64,000 nucleotides of DNA from Allobosea sp. GTDB lineage: Bacteria > Pseudomonadota > Alphaproteobacteria > Rhizobiales > Beijerinckiaceae. The notes under the pieces are model-generated. The model was given only the letters and a program-made list of their open reading frames with translations, ran no database searches and had not been told where the DNA came from. The stretch is from NCBI RefSeq assembly GCF_017308075.1, contig NZ_JAFKFX010000026.1, forward strand, positions 62,001-126,000. Reading direction: 5' to 3'. Each line of letters opens with the position of its first letter. Within the stretch, counting starts at the first letter, position 1. Shown here piece after piece: positions 24,167-34,836 of the stretch. Both the position numbers and the translations under genes were made by a program.

Positions 24167-25789
24167 TCAGATCCCCCTGGCATCACCGTCGGAGCGCGGG
24201 TCATGCGTCGCCTCGACATGACCCTTCTGGTGCTTGACCAGCAGGCCGGCATGGCCGAACTGGTCGGAATAGGCTTCGCTGTATTCCTCGACCGGGTGAC
24301 CGGCAGCGGTCAGCCGGGCCAGCAGCATCGGGTCGAAGCGGCTTTCGAGCTTGAGCGAGATCGAGCCGGCGCCCCAGGTCCGGCCGAAGAGCCAGCGCGG
24401 CGCGTCGACGGCATCCGCGACGCTCTGGCCGAAGCAGTAGCGCGACAGGATCTGGGCCTGGAACTGCGGCTGGCCGTCGCCGCCCATCGCGCCATAGGAG
24501 ACGATCCGGCCGTCGTCGAAGCGCGCCAGCGGCGGGTTGAGCGTGTGGAAGGGCTTGCGGCCCGGCGCCAGCGGGTTCAGCGCCTTGGCGTCGAGCGAGA
24601 AGGAGACGCCGCGATTCTGCCAGTTGATGCCGGTCTTTGGCAGGATGCAGCCCGAGCCGTACTCCCAGTAGATCGACTGGATGTAGGAGACGGCGAGGCC
24701 GGAGCCGTCGATCGCGCCCATCCAGACGGTGTCGCCCTCGCCGGGCCGGAACGGCCAGCTCGCGGCGCGGCGGCGGTCGATCTTCTGCGCCTCGCGGGTG
24801 AGGACGGCCTCGCTCAGCAGGCTCGCCGGGTCGATGGTCATGAAGGCGGGGTCGGTGATCACCTGGTCGCGCAGTGCCAGCGCCCGCTTCACCGCCTCGA
24901 CCAGCCCGTGATGATGGTCGAAACTCTCGGCCCGGGCGACGCCGAGCTTCTCGAAGATGCCGAGGATCAGCAATGCCGCCAGCCCTTGTGTCGGCGGTGG
25001 GAAATTGTAGGCGGTCAGCCCCGGCAGCTTCAGCGACAGAGGCTGGACCGCCCGGGCCCGGAAGGTCTCGATATCGGAACGGCTGATCGGCGCGTCGAGG
25101 CGGCCGAGATCCTCGGCGAGCTCGCGGCCGATATCGCCGCGGTAGAAATCGTCGAGTCCGGCATGGGCGAGTTGCTCGAAGGTCGCGGCGAGCGCCCGGG
25201 GCCTGCGCCGGTCGCCGGCCTTGGGGCGCTCGCCGCCCGGCCAGAAGAATTCGCTGAAGCCGGGCGCCGCCTTCACCGCCTCGATCTCCTGAGGCCAGGT
25301 GCGCAGCTCGGAATCCGAGATGGCATAGCCCTCGCTGCAATGGCGGATGGCGTCGGCCAGGAGATCCTTCAGCGGCATCCGACCGCCGAGGCTTTGCGCG
25401 AGCGCCAGGGCCGTCTGCCAGCCGCCGATCGCGCCGGCGACCGTGATCGCCGCATCGGCGCCACGGGACGGCAAGGTGTCGTAGCCCTTTTCGCGATAGC
25501 GCTCGATCGTGGCGAGCGAGCCGGCGGCGCCGCAGGCCTCGATGGCGTGGACCTTGCCGCCGGGCTCGTGCACCAGCCAGAAGCCGTCGCCGCCGATCGC
25601 GTTCATATGCGGGTAGACGACGGCGATCGTCGCAGCCATGGCGACCATGGCCTCGATGGCGTTGCCGCCTTCGGTAAGGATCGCCCGGCCGGCCTCCGAA
25701 GCGAGATGATGGGGAGCGGCGACCGCCGCGCTGGCGAAGACGGGAGACTCGGACATCAGGCTCTTTTCATTCGGAGTAGCGGTGACCAT
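24167..25789 (-). CDS. Gamma-glutamyltransferase family protein
   Basis: A 540-residue Ntn-hydrolase family protein that would self-cleave at Thr354 in EGDTVWMGAIDGSGLAVS, followed by the glycine-rich YWEYGSG segment. The sequence departs from classical GGT (TTH-x-SVVD) around the nucleophile, and the N terminus has no export signal, so it may be a cytoplasmic amidohydrolase rather than a glutathione enzyme. Met12 at 25756, preceded by GAAAAGAGCCTG, is a likelier start than Met1. It precedes the amidase by six bases and probably heads the nitrile/amide operon. Confidence 0.85.
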   Translation of the reverse strand: MVTATPNEKSLMSESPVFASAAVAAPHHLASEAGRAILTEGGNAIEAMVAMAATIAVVYPHMNAIGGDGFWLVHEPGGKVHAIEACGAAGSLATIERYREKGYDTLPSRGADAAITVAGAIGGWQTALALAQSLGGRMPLKDLLADAIRHCSEGYAISDSELRTWPQEIEAVKAAPGFSEFFWPGGERPKAGDRRRPRALAATFEQLAHAGLDDFYRGDIGRELAEDLGRLDAPISRSDIETFRARAVQPLSLKLPGLTAYNFPPPTQGLAALLILGIFEKLGVARAESFDHHHGLVEAVKRALALRDQVITDPAFMTIDPASLLSEAVLTREAQKIDRRRAASWPFRPGEGDTVWMGAIDGSGLAVSYIQSIYWEYGSGCILPKTGINWQNRGVSFSLDAKALNPLAPGRKPFHTLNPPLARFDDGRIVSYGAMGGDGQPQFQAQILSRYCFGQSVADAVDAPRWLFGRTWGAGSISLKLESRFDPMLLARLTAAGHPVEEYSEAYSDQFGHAGLLVKHQKGHVEATHDPRSDGDARGI

Positions 25790-25869
25790 TTGCCGATCAG
25801 GCGCGATTTTGTTGCATGCCGCCGCCGCCTAGGCTAGGCGGTCTACGCATGGGTCCGAGGAATGGAAGC

Positions 25870-26109
25870 ATGGCCGCAGGGCGTACAAACTGGCGCAACG
25901 TGATCCTGGTGATCTCGATGGCGATCCTGATCGGGGTCGAGTTGTTCGGGGTCGCCCTGGCTTCGGGCTGGGCGCTCGCCGGCATGTTCGAGCTCGGCCA
26001 TATCGTCGCCTATGTGCTGATGGCGCTGTTCTCCGGCTTCGCCGCCTATGGCATGGTTGCCTTCATGCGCCGCGTGGTGAAGATCGAGCGCCTGCACCCG
26101 CCCCACTGA
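25870..26109 (+). CDS. Small membrane protein, two predicted helices
   Basis: A 79-residue protein with two hydrophobic segments (about 9-35 and 41-65) joined by a short loop, and a basic tail RRVVKIERLHPPH. The ATG at 25870 is preceded by GAGGA at a good distance, so it is preferred over in-frame ATGs further upstream. It is convergent with the DUF1850 gene, four bases apart. I do not recognise a family or function. Confidence 0.65.
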   Translation: MAAGRTNWRNVILVISMAILIGVELFGVALASGWALAGMFELGHIVAYVLMALFSGFAAYGMVAFMRRVVKIERLHPPH

Positions 26110-26113
26110 GCCG

Positions 26114-26475
26114 TCACGGGCAGGGTTTCAGCACCACCGGGTCGGCTTCAGCCGGAACCAGCTCCGCCATCGCACGGCAGGAACTCCCGACGCAGACACG
26201 CCAGTCGGCCGTGGCGCCGGAACGGCGCATCACGACCTCGCGCAGCGCCGGCAGGCCCGGCCGCCAGCGCCAGAAGCCGTCGGCCAGCTTCGCCCCCTCC
26301 GGCGGGTCCATGCCGGCGCCTGAGCCCTGGACCCGGGCCTCGGCGAGGACGAGCCCGTCCGGGCTCTCGCGCCAGAGCTCTTCCCAGAGCGTCTTCTCGA
26401 CCGAATGGCGCCAGGCGAGGGTGATCTCGCCGGCGCCGAGCGGCACGAGGAGCGCGCCGGCGGCGAGGCAGATGC

Positions 26476-26479
<4 letters not shown>
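26114..26479 (-). CDS. DUF1850 domain-containing protein of the TAXI-TRAP system
   Basis: A 121-residue protein with an N-terminal hydrophobic stretch (1-20), the ITLAWRHSVEKTLWEE motif typical of DUF1850, and three later Cys residues. DUF1850 genes very often follow fused TRAP permease genes of the TAXI class; here the ATG overlaps the permease stop codon by four bases. Its role is unknown; export with accessory function to the transporter is inferred. Confidence 0.8.
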
Positions 26480-28779
<2,300 letters not shown>

Positions 28780-28827
28780 GTTCGTTGCCTGTGTCCCGCG
28801 CCTCTGCGGCGTCGAAGTCGACGGATC

Positions 28828-28860
28828 AAAAAAGGCGAGGCCGGATGGGACCGGCCTCGC
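28828..28860 (-). terminator. Rho-independent terminator between TAXI binding protein and TRAP permease genes
   Basis: GCGAGGCCGG (28835-28844) and CCGGCCTCGC (28851-28860) form a perfect 10-bp stem with a six-base loop, and on the minus strand it is followed by C and six T (28828-28833). It lies 25 bases after the binding-protein stop and before the permease start. Partial read-through would give more binding protein than permease. Confidence 0.85.
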
Positions 28861-28884
28861 GCGTCATGTTCGGACCTCGGTGGC

Positions 28885-29853
28885 TCAGGAGCCGACCTTC
28901 AGGCCCTTTTCCTTGAAGTAGCGCGCGGCGCCCGGATGCAGCGGCAGAGGCATGCCGTCGAGCGCGTTCTCGAGCTTGATCGAGCGCGCGGCCGCATGGG
29001 CGGCGGCAAGATCGGGCAGGTTCTCGAAGATGGCCTTGGTCATCTGGTAGACCGTCTCCTCCTTCATGCCCTCATGGGTGGCGAGGTAGTTGACCACGGC
29101 GGCGGCCGGGACGGCGGCGGTCTGGCCGGTATAGGTGTTGGCCGGGATCGAGACCTTGACGAAGGGCGGGCCGGCCTTGTCGACCACGGCGGCGGGCACC
29201 TCGACCACGGTGATCTCGACCGAGGTGGCGAGGTCGCGCAGCGAGGCGACGCCGAGGCCGGCCGATTGCAGCGTGGCGTCGAGCTGGCGGTTCTTCATCA
29301 GCTCGACGGATTCGGCGAAGGGCAGGTACTCGACCTTGCCGAGATCCTTGTAGGACAGGCCGGCCGCGGCGAGGATGGCGCGGGCATTGAGCTCGGTGCC
29401 GGATTTCGGCGCGCCGACCGAGAGGCGCTTGCCCTTGAGATCGGCGAGCGTCTTGATGCCGCTATCCTTCGAAGCGACGATCTGGATGTAGTTCGGATAG
29501 ATCGCAGTGATGCCGCGCAGCTTCTTCAGCGGGGCCTTGAAGCCGGCCTCCTCGTCGCCCTTCCAGGCGGCGTCGAGGGAATCGCCGAGGGTGAAGGCGA
29601 TCTCGCCCTTGCCCTGCTGGAGCAGCTGCAGATTCTCGACGGAGGCCTTGGTCGCCTGCACGGTCGGGCGGACATTCGGCACCTTCTCGCCATAGATCTT
29701 CGAGAGGGCGACACCGAGCGGATAGTAGACGCCGGAGGTGCCGCCCGTCAGCACGTTGATGAACTCCTGGGCGCGGGCGGCGCCCGGCGCGACGGCGATG
29801 GCGAAAGCGGTGGCGATGCCGGCCAGGCTGCGGCCGCTGAACAGCGTCTTCAT
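28885..29853 (-). CDS. TAXI family TRAP transporter solute-binding protein
   Basis: Periplasmic binding subunit, 322 residues, with a signal peptide (1-28, ending GAARA) and the family start INVLTGGTSGVYYPLGVALS. The segment LKGKRLSVGAPKSGTELNAR (about 138-157) is typical of TAXI proteins. GGGAGGAACC precedes the ATG. It is the first gene of the transporter operon; the 240-base spacer to the divergent glucan gene presumably holds its promoter, but I see no clear elements there. Confidence 0.93.
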   Translation of the reverse strand: MKTLFSGRSLAGIATAFAIAVAPGAARAQEFINVLTGGTSGVYYPLGVALSKIYGEKVPNVRPTVQATKASVENLQLLQQGKGEIAFTLGDSLDAAWKGDEEAGFKAPLKKLRGITAIYPNYIQIVASKDSGIKTLADLKGKRLSVGAPKSGTELNARAILAAAGLSYKDLGKVEYLPFAESVELMKNRQLDATLQSAGLGVASLRDLATSVEITVVEVPAAVVDKAGPPFVKVSIPANTYTGQTAAVPAAAVVNYLATHEGMKEETVYQMTKAIFENLPDLAAAHAAARSIKLENALDGMPLPLHPGAARYFKEKGLKVGS

Positions 29854-30092
29854 GGTTCCTCCCGAAACGGTTCCCGCGCTTCCAAGAGCCGGGCTTCGGC
29901 ATTTGTAGGATGCTTGGCGCCGGAAAGGGAAGCCGGGTCAAAGGGCTAAGTGGCGGAATGCCCGCTTGCAGCGCGATTTTCGCCCTGCTCCCGACAGAAT
30001 GAGGCGGAGATTGCCCTCACCGGCTGGACAGGCTAGCCGGGGAACACCATCTGCACATCCGCCCTACGCCGCCGTCACGGAGCGCTTACCCG

Positions 30093-31715
30093 ATGCCTTC
30101 GCAGAAGCCGAACCAGCCTTCGATCGACCGTCGCCTGCTCCTGTCGGGGGCGGCTGGAACGGCCGTGCTGGCCGCGCTCGGCTTCGCGCCCGGGGCGCTG
30201 GCGCAGCAGGGGCTGAAGCTCGGCCAGGCCGAGGCGTTCAGCTTCGAAGGGCTGAAGGCGCGGGCCCGCGACCTCGCCGGCAAGCCCTATCAGGCGCCGC
30301 CCAATCCCAAGCCGGACGTGCTCGAGAAGATCGACTACGACGCCCATGGCAAGATCAGGTTCAAGCCGGAGCTGGCGCTCTGGGCGAACGGTCCCTCGCC
30401 CTGGCCGGTGACCTTCTTCCATCTCGGCCGCTATTTCCAGAAGCCGGTCCGCATGCATGTCCTCGAAGACGGCAAGGCGCGCGAGATCGTCTATGACGAG
30501 AGCTATTTCGAGATGCCGGCCGATTCCCCGGCCAAGCAGCTGCCGCCGGGTGCCGGCTTTGCCGGCTTCCGCTTCCAGGAAAGCCGCTCGGGCCATCCCG
30601 GCCGCAAGGGCGAGAAGCTCGACTGGCAGAAGAACGACTGGGTCGCCTTTCTCGGTGCCTCCTATTTCCGCGCCATCGGCGAGCTCTACCAGTACGGGCT
30701 CTCGGCGCGCGGCCTCGCCATCGACCCGGCTGTAGGCGGCAAGGCGGAGGAGTTCCCGGACTTCACCCATATCTGGCTGGAGACGCCTGCGGCCGCCGCC
30801 GAACAGGTCGTGGTCTACACTCTGCTCTCCGGCCCCAGCGTCGCCGGTGCTTTCCGCTTCCGCATGCATCGCGGCAAGGGCGTGGTGATGGAGATCGAGA
30901 AGGAGCTGCATCTGCGCAAGGATGTCGAACGCCTCGGCATCGCACCGCTGACCTCGATGTACTGGTATTCGGAGAAGGCCAAGGCGACGGCCGTCGACTG
31001 GCGACCGGAAGTGCACGATTCAGACGGGCTCGCCCTGTGGACCGGCAGCGGCGAGCGGGCCTGGCGCCCACTGAACAACCCGTCGCGGACGATCGCCTCG
31101 GCCTTCGTCGACGAGAATCCGCGTGGCTTCGGGCTGATGCAGCGCGACCGCGAGTTCGGCCACTACATGGACGGCGTCTTCTATGAGCGCCGGCCGAGCC
31201 TCTGGATCGAGACGATCGGCAATTGGGGCAAGGGCTCGGTGCAGCTGATCGAGATCCCGACCGATGACGAGATCCACGACAACATCGTGGCGATGTGGGT
31301 GCCGCAGGCACCGGCCAAGGCCGGCAACGCCTACAGCTTCCAGTACCGCCTGCACTGGCTCGCCGACGAGCCCTTCCCCTCGCCGCTCGGCCGCGTCGTC
31401 GCGACGCGGATGGGCAATGGCGGCCAGCCGGGCACGGTGAGGCCGAAGGGCGTGCGCAAGTTCATGGTCGAGTTCAAGGGCCCGGCGCTGGAGACGATCC
31501 CCTTCGGCGTCAAGCCGGAGGTCGTTCTCTCCAGCTCGCGCGGCAGCTTCTCCTACATCTTCGCCGAGGCCGTGCCGAATGATGTCCCCGGCCATTGGCG
31601 GGCCCAGTTCGATCTGACGGTGGAAGGCACCGACCCGGTCGAGATGCGCTGCTTCCTGCGCGGCGGCGACAAGGTTCTGACCGAGACCTGGATGTATCAG
31701 TACCTGCCGGGCTGA
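30093..31715 (+). CDS. Periplasmic glucan biosynthesis protein, MdoG/OpgG-OpgD family
   Basis: Acts in the periplasm in building osmoregulated periplasmic glucans. The 540-residue protein begins with a twin-arginine-like signal (DRRLLLSGAAGTAVLAALG, residues 12-30), as in the OpgD branch, and continues with FSFEGLKARARDLAGKPY, the standard OpgG/D opening. Full length for the family. No opgH glycosyltransferase gene is next to it. The ribosome-binding site (GGAG about a dozen bases ahead) is weak. Whether it is the G or D paralogue is not resolved by the sequence alone. Confidence 0.88.
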   Translation: MPSQKPNQPSIDRRLLLSGAAGTAVLAALGFAPGALAQQGLKLGQAEAFSFEGLKARARDLAGKPYQAPPNPKPDVLEKIDYDAHGKIRFKPELALWANGPSPWPVTFFHLGRYFQKPVRMHVLEDGKAREIVYDESYFEMPADSPAKQLPPGAGFAGFRFQESRSGHPGRKGEKLDWQKNDWVAFLGASYFRAIGELYQYGLSARGLAIDPAVGGKAEEFPDFTHIWLETPAAAAEQVVVYTLLSGPSVAGAFRFRMHRGKGVVMEIEKELHLRKDVERLGIAPLTSMYWYSEKAKATAVDWRPEVHDSDGLALWTGSGERAWRPLNNPSRTIASAFVDENPRGFGLMQRDREFGHYMDGVFYERRPSLWIETIGNWGKGSVQLIEIPTDDEIHDNIVAMWVPQAPAKAGNAYSFQYRLHWLADEPFPSPLGRVVATRMGNGGQPGTVRPKGVRKFMVEFKGPALETIPFGVKPEVVLSSSRGSFSYIFAEAVPNDVPGHWRAQFDLTVEGTDPVEMRCFLRGGDKVLTETWMYQYLPG

Positions 31716-31726
31716 ACCGTCGCCGC

Positions 31727-31990
31727 CTAGCCCTCGAGCTGGCGCTTCTGGATCCGCTCGACGGAGACAAACAAGGTATTGGCAGCGCCGGGTTCGACGC
31801 AGAACACGTCGAAGCTTGGTGCCTGTGGATCGTCGGCCGGCATGTGAAGGGTCGCGGAGCCCTCGCGACCAGCAAAGGCCAGGATCCGGAAGCTCAACCC
31901 GCCGGGCAGGGCGATCTCGATGGCGTCCGCGGCGATTTCGGTCGCGACGCCGTCGCGTATCGTCCTGAAGCTCACCCGTTCGGTGCTCAC
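31727..31990 (-). CDS. Hypothetical protein, 87 residues
   Basis: A short frame with good codon character and no signal peptide, containing SFRTIRDGVATEIAADAIE and FRILAFAGREGSATLHMPADD, suggesting a small beta-rich domain. The GTG at 31990 is chosen because GGAGTGGGTCA precedes it; a longer in-frame version would overlap the divergent DUF2161 gene. It is convergent with the glucan gene. I recognise no family. Confidence 0.5.
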   Translation of the reverse strand: MSTERVSFRTIRDGVATEIAADAIEIALPGGLSFRILAFAGREGSATLHMPADDPQAPSFDVFCVEPGAANTLFVSVERIQKRQLEG

Positions 31991-32102
31991 TGACCCACTC
32001 CGGTTCGGTTGCAAGGACCTCGGGCCGGTGATCCGCGTTGGCGTTTTCCTCTCAGAAACCAATCGCGCGGCATATCGGATCATCCGCTGGTCAGGAGGCT
32101 GC

Positions 32103-32798
32103 ATGGAAACGTCTCTCTACCTCCCGGTCAAACGCTTCCTGGAAGAGCTGGGCTATTGCGTGAAGGGCGAGGTCGGCAATTGCGACCTCGTCGCGCTCCA
32201 TGGCGAGGATCCGCCGGTGGTGGTGATCGGCGAGCTGAAGCTCAGCTTCAATCTCGAGCTGATCCTGCAGGGCGTCGACCGGATGAGCGTCGGCGACGAG
32301 ATCTGGCTCGCCGCGCAGCTCTCCGTCAGGGGCAAGGGGCGCGAGAGCGACCCCCGCTACCGTAATCTCTGCCGACGCCTCGGCTTCGGCCTGCTCGGTG
32401 TCGGAAAGACGGGCGAGGTCGAGGTGCTGGTCTCCCCGGTGGCACCGACGCCCCGCAAGGACCCGCGCCGGCGCTCGCGGCTGGTCGACGAGCACAGGCG
32501 CCGCAAGGGCGACCCGGCTGCCGGCGGCAGCACGCGCAAGCCTATCATGACTGCCTATCGCCAGCAGGCGCTGGCCTGCGCCGCGGCGATGACGGAGGCG
32601 CCGCGCCGGCCGCGCGACCTCAAGCCGTCCTGCCCCGATGCACAGAAGATCCTGCACCGGAACGTTTATGGCTGGTTCGAGCGCGCCGAGCGCGGCCTTT
32701 ATGCGTTGACGCCGACAGGGCGCAACGCGGTCGCGGCGTGGCTGGCGCCGTCGGTGGCTATGGCTCCGGAGCGCGAGCCCGCCGAGGCGCTCGCGTGA
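32103..32798 (+). CDS. DUF2161 family protein, putative PD-(D/E)xK nuclease fold
   Basis: A 231-residue protein whose first half holds Asp28 in GNCDLVAL and the pair Glu44-x-Lys46 in VIGELKLSF, spaced as in PD-(D/E)xK phosphodiesterases. A basic linker (KDPRRRSRLVDEHRRRK) precedes a C-terminal helical part with KILHRNVYGWFERAERGLYALT, resembling a winged helix. AGGAGG sits four bases ahead of the ATG at 32103. The function is unknown; a DNA-processing role is inferred from the fold motif only. No partner gene suggests a defence system. Confidence 0.82.
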   Translation: METSLYLPVKRFLEELGYCVKGEVGNCDLVALHGEDPPVVVIGELKLSFNLELILQGVDRMSVGDEIWLAAQLSVRGKGRESDPRYRNLCRRLGFGLLGVGKTGEVEVLVSPVAPTPRKDPRRRSRLVDEHRRRKGDPAAGGSTRKPIMTAYRQQALACAAAMTEAPRRPRDLKPSCPDAQKILHRNVYGWFERAERGLYALTPTGRNAVAAWLAPSVAMAPEREPAEALA

Positions 32799-32852
32799 GA
32801 TCCTGTCGATGAGCTGCGGGCCGGCCCTCGGCGCGCTTGCCATCGATCTGTC

Positions 32853-32870
32853 GTAACATTATATCATTCC
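32853..32870. promoter_or_regulatory. Zur-box-like operator upstream of znuC
   Basis: The minus strand reads GGAATGATATAATGTTAC, matching the site upstream of znuA (GTAATGTTATAGTGTTTC) at 14 of 18 positions and resembling the zinc-uptake-regulator consensus. It lies directly before the 47-codon frame and znuC, where Zur with zinc would block transcription. Confidence 0.65.
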
Positions 32871-32872
32871 TT

Positions 32873-33016
32873 ATGGCCCACGCGCATTCCCATCGCCACC
32901 CCGTCTCGGAAAGTCCCGGCTGGTCGCTGCTGCGGCTGTCGGCGGCGGGCCGGCTCGGCCTGGCACTGGCTGCGATCATGGTGCTCTGGGCGGCGACGCT
33001 CGCCGTCATCGCGTGA
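32873..33016 (+). CDS. Possible small His-rich membrane peptide upstream of znuC
   Basis: A 47-codon frame begins MAHAHSHRHP (four His in the first nine residues) and ends with a hydrophobic segment (about 27-47). Its TGA overlaps a GTG that could start znuC. The ATG follows the Zur-box-like site by only two bases, so there is no ribosome-binding site and it would need a leaderless transcript. The His-rich start in a zinc operon makes a real peptide plausible, but it may be non-coding leader. Confidence 0.4.
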   Translation: MAHAHSHRHPVSESPGWSLLRLSAAGRLGLALAAIMVLWAATLAVIA

Positions 33017-33030
33017 AGAGTAACGCCGCC

Positions 33031-33756
33031 ATGCCCGCCATCCGCCTCACCGATCTGACGCTCGGCTATGACCGGCATCCGGCCGTGCATCATGTCTCCG
33101 GCGAGATCGCGCAGGGCAGCCTGACCGCGATCGTCGGCCCCAATGGCGCCGGCAAGTCGACCCTGCTCAAGGGTATCGCCGGGGCACTCTCACCGCTCGG
33201 CGGCGCGATCGCGCTGCAGAAGGGCCAGCGCCTCGCCTATCTGCCGCAATCGGCCGAGCTCGACCGTTCCTTCCCGATCCATGTCTATGATCTTGTCGCC
33301 ATGGGGCTCTGGAACAGCGCCGGCATGTTCGGCCGGATCGGCCTCGGCCAGCGCGGCCGGATCGAGGCGGCGATCGCGGCCGTCGGCCTGACCGGCTTCG
33401 AGCGTCGCAGCATCGGCACCTTGTCGGGCGGGCAGATGCAGCGCGCCCTGTTCGCGCGCCTCCTGCTGCAGGATGCCGATCTGATCCTGCTCGACGAGCC
33501 CTTCACCGCGATCGATGCCCGCACCACCGCCGATCTGCTGGAGCTGGTCCAGCGCTGGCATGGCGAGAAGCGCACGGTCGTCGCCGTCCTCCATGATATC
33601 GAGACCGTGAAGCGCGCCTTCCCGCAGACGCTCCTGCTGGCGCGCGAGACCGTCGCCTGGGGCGAGACCGGCGCGGTGCTGACCGCCGGCAATCTGCTCA
33701 AGGCCCGCCACATGGTCGAGGCCTTCGACAGCCATGCGCCGGCCTGCGCGGCGTGA
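33031..33756 (+). CDS. znuC: Zinc ABC transporter ATP-binding protein ZnuC
   Basis: Cytoplasmic ATPase for zinc import. From the ATG at 33031 the 241-residue protein has Walker A GPNGAGKST (36-44), signature LSGGQMQR (131-138) and Walker B LILLDEP (151-157) followed by FTAID. A GTG at 33013, overlapping the stop of the small frame upstream, would add six residues. The next gene is znuB, after a 100-base palindromic repeat, and znuA lies beyond; together with the Zur-box-like sites this fixes the zinc assignment, though manganese-type homologues look similar. Confidence 0.9.
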   Translation: MPAIRLTDLTLGYDRHPAVHHVSGEIAQGSLTAIVGPNGAGKSTLLKGIAGALSPLGGAIALQKGQRLAYLPQSAELDRSFPIHVYDLVAMGLWNSAGMFGRIGLGQRGRIEAAIAAVGLTGFERRSIGTLSGGQMQRALFARLLLQDADLILLDEPFTAIDARTTADLLELVQRWHGEKRTVVAVLHDIETVKRAFPQTLLLARETVAWGETGAVLTAGNLLKARHMVEAFDSHAPACAA

Positions 33757-33787
33757 CGCCGCTTATGCCGGAATAGACAACCTCAAT

Positions 33788-33890
33788 CCCTCATCCTGAG
33801 GAGCCGCGATAGCGGCGTCTCGAAGGATGCTCCAGCGCGCACTGGACCGTCCTTCGAGACGTGATCTGCGATCGCTCCTCGGGATGAGGG
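33788..33890. repeat. Intergenic palindromic repeat (CCTCATCCTGAGGAG type) between znuC and znuB
   Basis: Starts with CCTCATCCTGAGGAGC and ends with the near-complement GCTCCTCGGGATGAGG, with inner complementary pieces CGTCTCGAAGGA and TCCTTCGAGACG. A shorter relative is at 42298-42340. It lies within the zinc operon. Confidence 0.65.
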
Positions 33891-33924
33891 CTGTATTTGC
33901 CATAGGCTGAGAGAAGCCACGCTC

Positions 33925-34800
33925 GTGCTCTACGACCTCCTGATCGGCCCCTTCGCCGAATTCGACTTCATGCGCCGGGCCCTGGTCGGCATCGTCGCGC
34001 TCTCGCTCGCGGGGGCGCCGGTCGGCGTCTTCCTGATGCTGCGGCGGATGAGCCTGACCGGCGATGCCATGGCCCATGCGATCCTGCCGGGCGCGGCGCT
34101 GGGCTATCTCGTCGCCGGCTTCTCGCTGCCGGCGATGACGCTGGGCGGGCTCGCGGCCGGATTCGCGGTGGCGCTCGCCGCCGGGGCTGTGGCGCGCCTG
34201 ACGGTGCTGAAGGAGGACGCTTCCCTCGCGGCCTTCTACCTGATCTCGCTGGCGCTGGGCGTCACCCTGGTCTCGCTGCGCGGTTCGGCGGTCGATCTCT
34301 TCCATGTGCTGTTCGGCAATGTTCTGGCGCTCGACGACGAGGTGCTGCTGCTGCTCGCCTCCGTCGCCAGCATCACGCTCGCGACTTTGGCGCTGGTCTA
34401 CCGGCCGCTGGTGATGGAATGCGTCGATTCCGGCTTCCTGCGTTCGGTCAGCCGCTCGGGCGGTTTCGTCCACCTGACCTTCCTTGGCCTCGTCGTGCTC
34501 AATCTCGTCGCCGGCTTCCACGCGCTGGGCACCCTGCTCGCGGTCGGCCTGATGATGCTGCCGGCCGCCGCGGCGCGTTTCTGGACCGCCGACATCACCC
34601 GGCTGATCCTCACCGCCTGCGGCTTCGGCATGCTCTCCGGCTATGCCGGCCTGGTGGCGTCCTATGCCGCCGGCAGTAATCTTCCGGCGGGGCCAGCGGT
34701 GATCCTTGCCGCGGGAGTGCTTTATCTCGGCTCGCTGCTGTTCGGCTCGCAGAGCGGGCTCGTGCGGCGGCTCTTGCCTCGGGCCCATCTCCAGCGCTAG
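33925..34800 (+). CDS. znuB: Zinc ABC transporter permease ZnuB
   Basis: A 291-residue inner-membrane permease of the metal ABC-3 family with about eight hydrophobic helices. The early segment VGVFLMLRRMSLTGDAMAHAILPG (about 33-56, read in two parts: LMLRRMSLTGD and AMAHAILPG) is the family hallmark. The GTG start at 33925 is preceded by GAGAGAAG. Its stop codon touches the second Zur-box-like site, which then drives znuA. Confidence 0.92.
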   Translation: MLYDLLIGPFAEFDFMRRALVGIVALSLAGAPVGVFLMLRRMSLTGDAMAHAILPGAALGYLVAGFSLPAMTLGGLAAGFAVALAAGAVARLTVLKEDASLAAFYLISLALGVTLVSLRGSAVDLFHVLFGNVLALDDEVLLLLASVASITLATLALVYRPLVMECVDSGFLRSVSRSGGFVHLTFLGLVVLNLVAGFHALGTLLAVGLMMLPAAAARFWTADITRLILTACGFGMLSGYAGLVASYAAGSNLPAGPAVILAAGVLYLGSLLFGSQSGLVRRLLPRAHLQR

Positions 34801-34817
34801 TAATGTTATAGTGTTTC
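34800..34817 (+). promoter_or_regulatory. Zur-box-like operator upstream of znuA
   Basis: GTAATGTTATAGTGTTTC begins on the last base of the znuB stop codon and ends 19 bases before the znuA ATG. It matches the site upstream of znuC in 14 of 18 positions. This suggests znuA has its own zinc-controlled promoter in addition to read-through from znuC/znuB. Confidence 0.65.
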
Positions 34818-34836
34818 ATATAGCGCGAGAGCCGTC

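Noticed and set aside
32103-32798. Restriction or anti-phage defence nuclease, suggested by the PD-(D/E)xK pattern
   Set aside because: No methyltransferase, helicase, toxin or other defence partner is adjacent, and DUF2161 proteins are widely conserved single genes.
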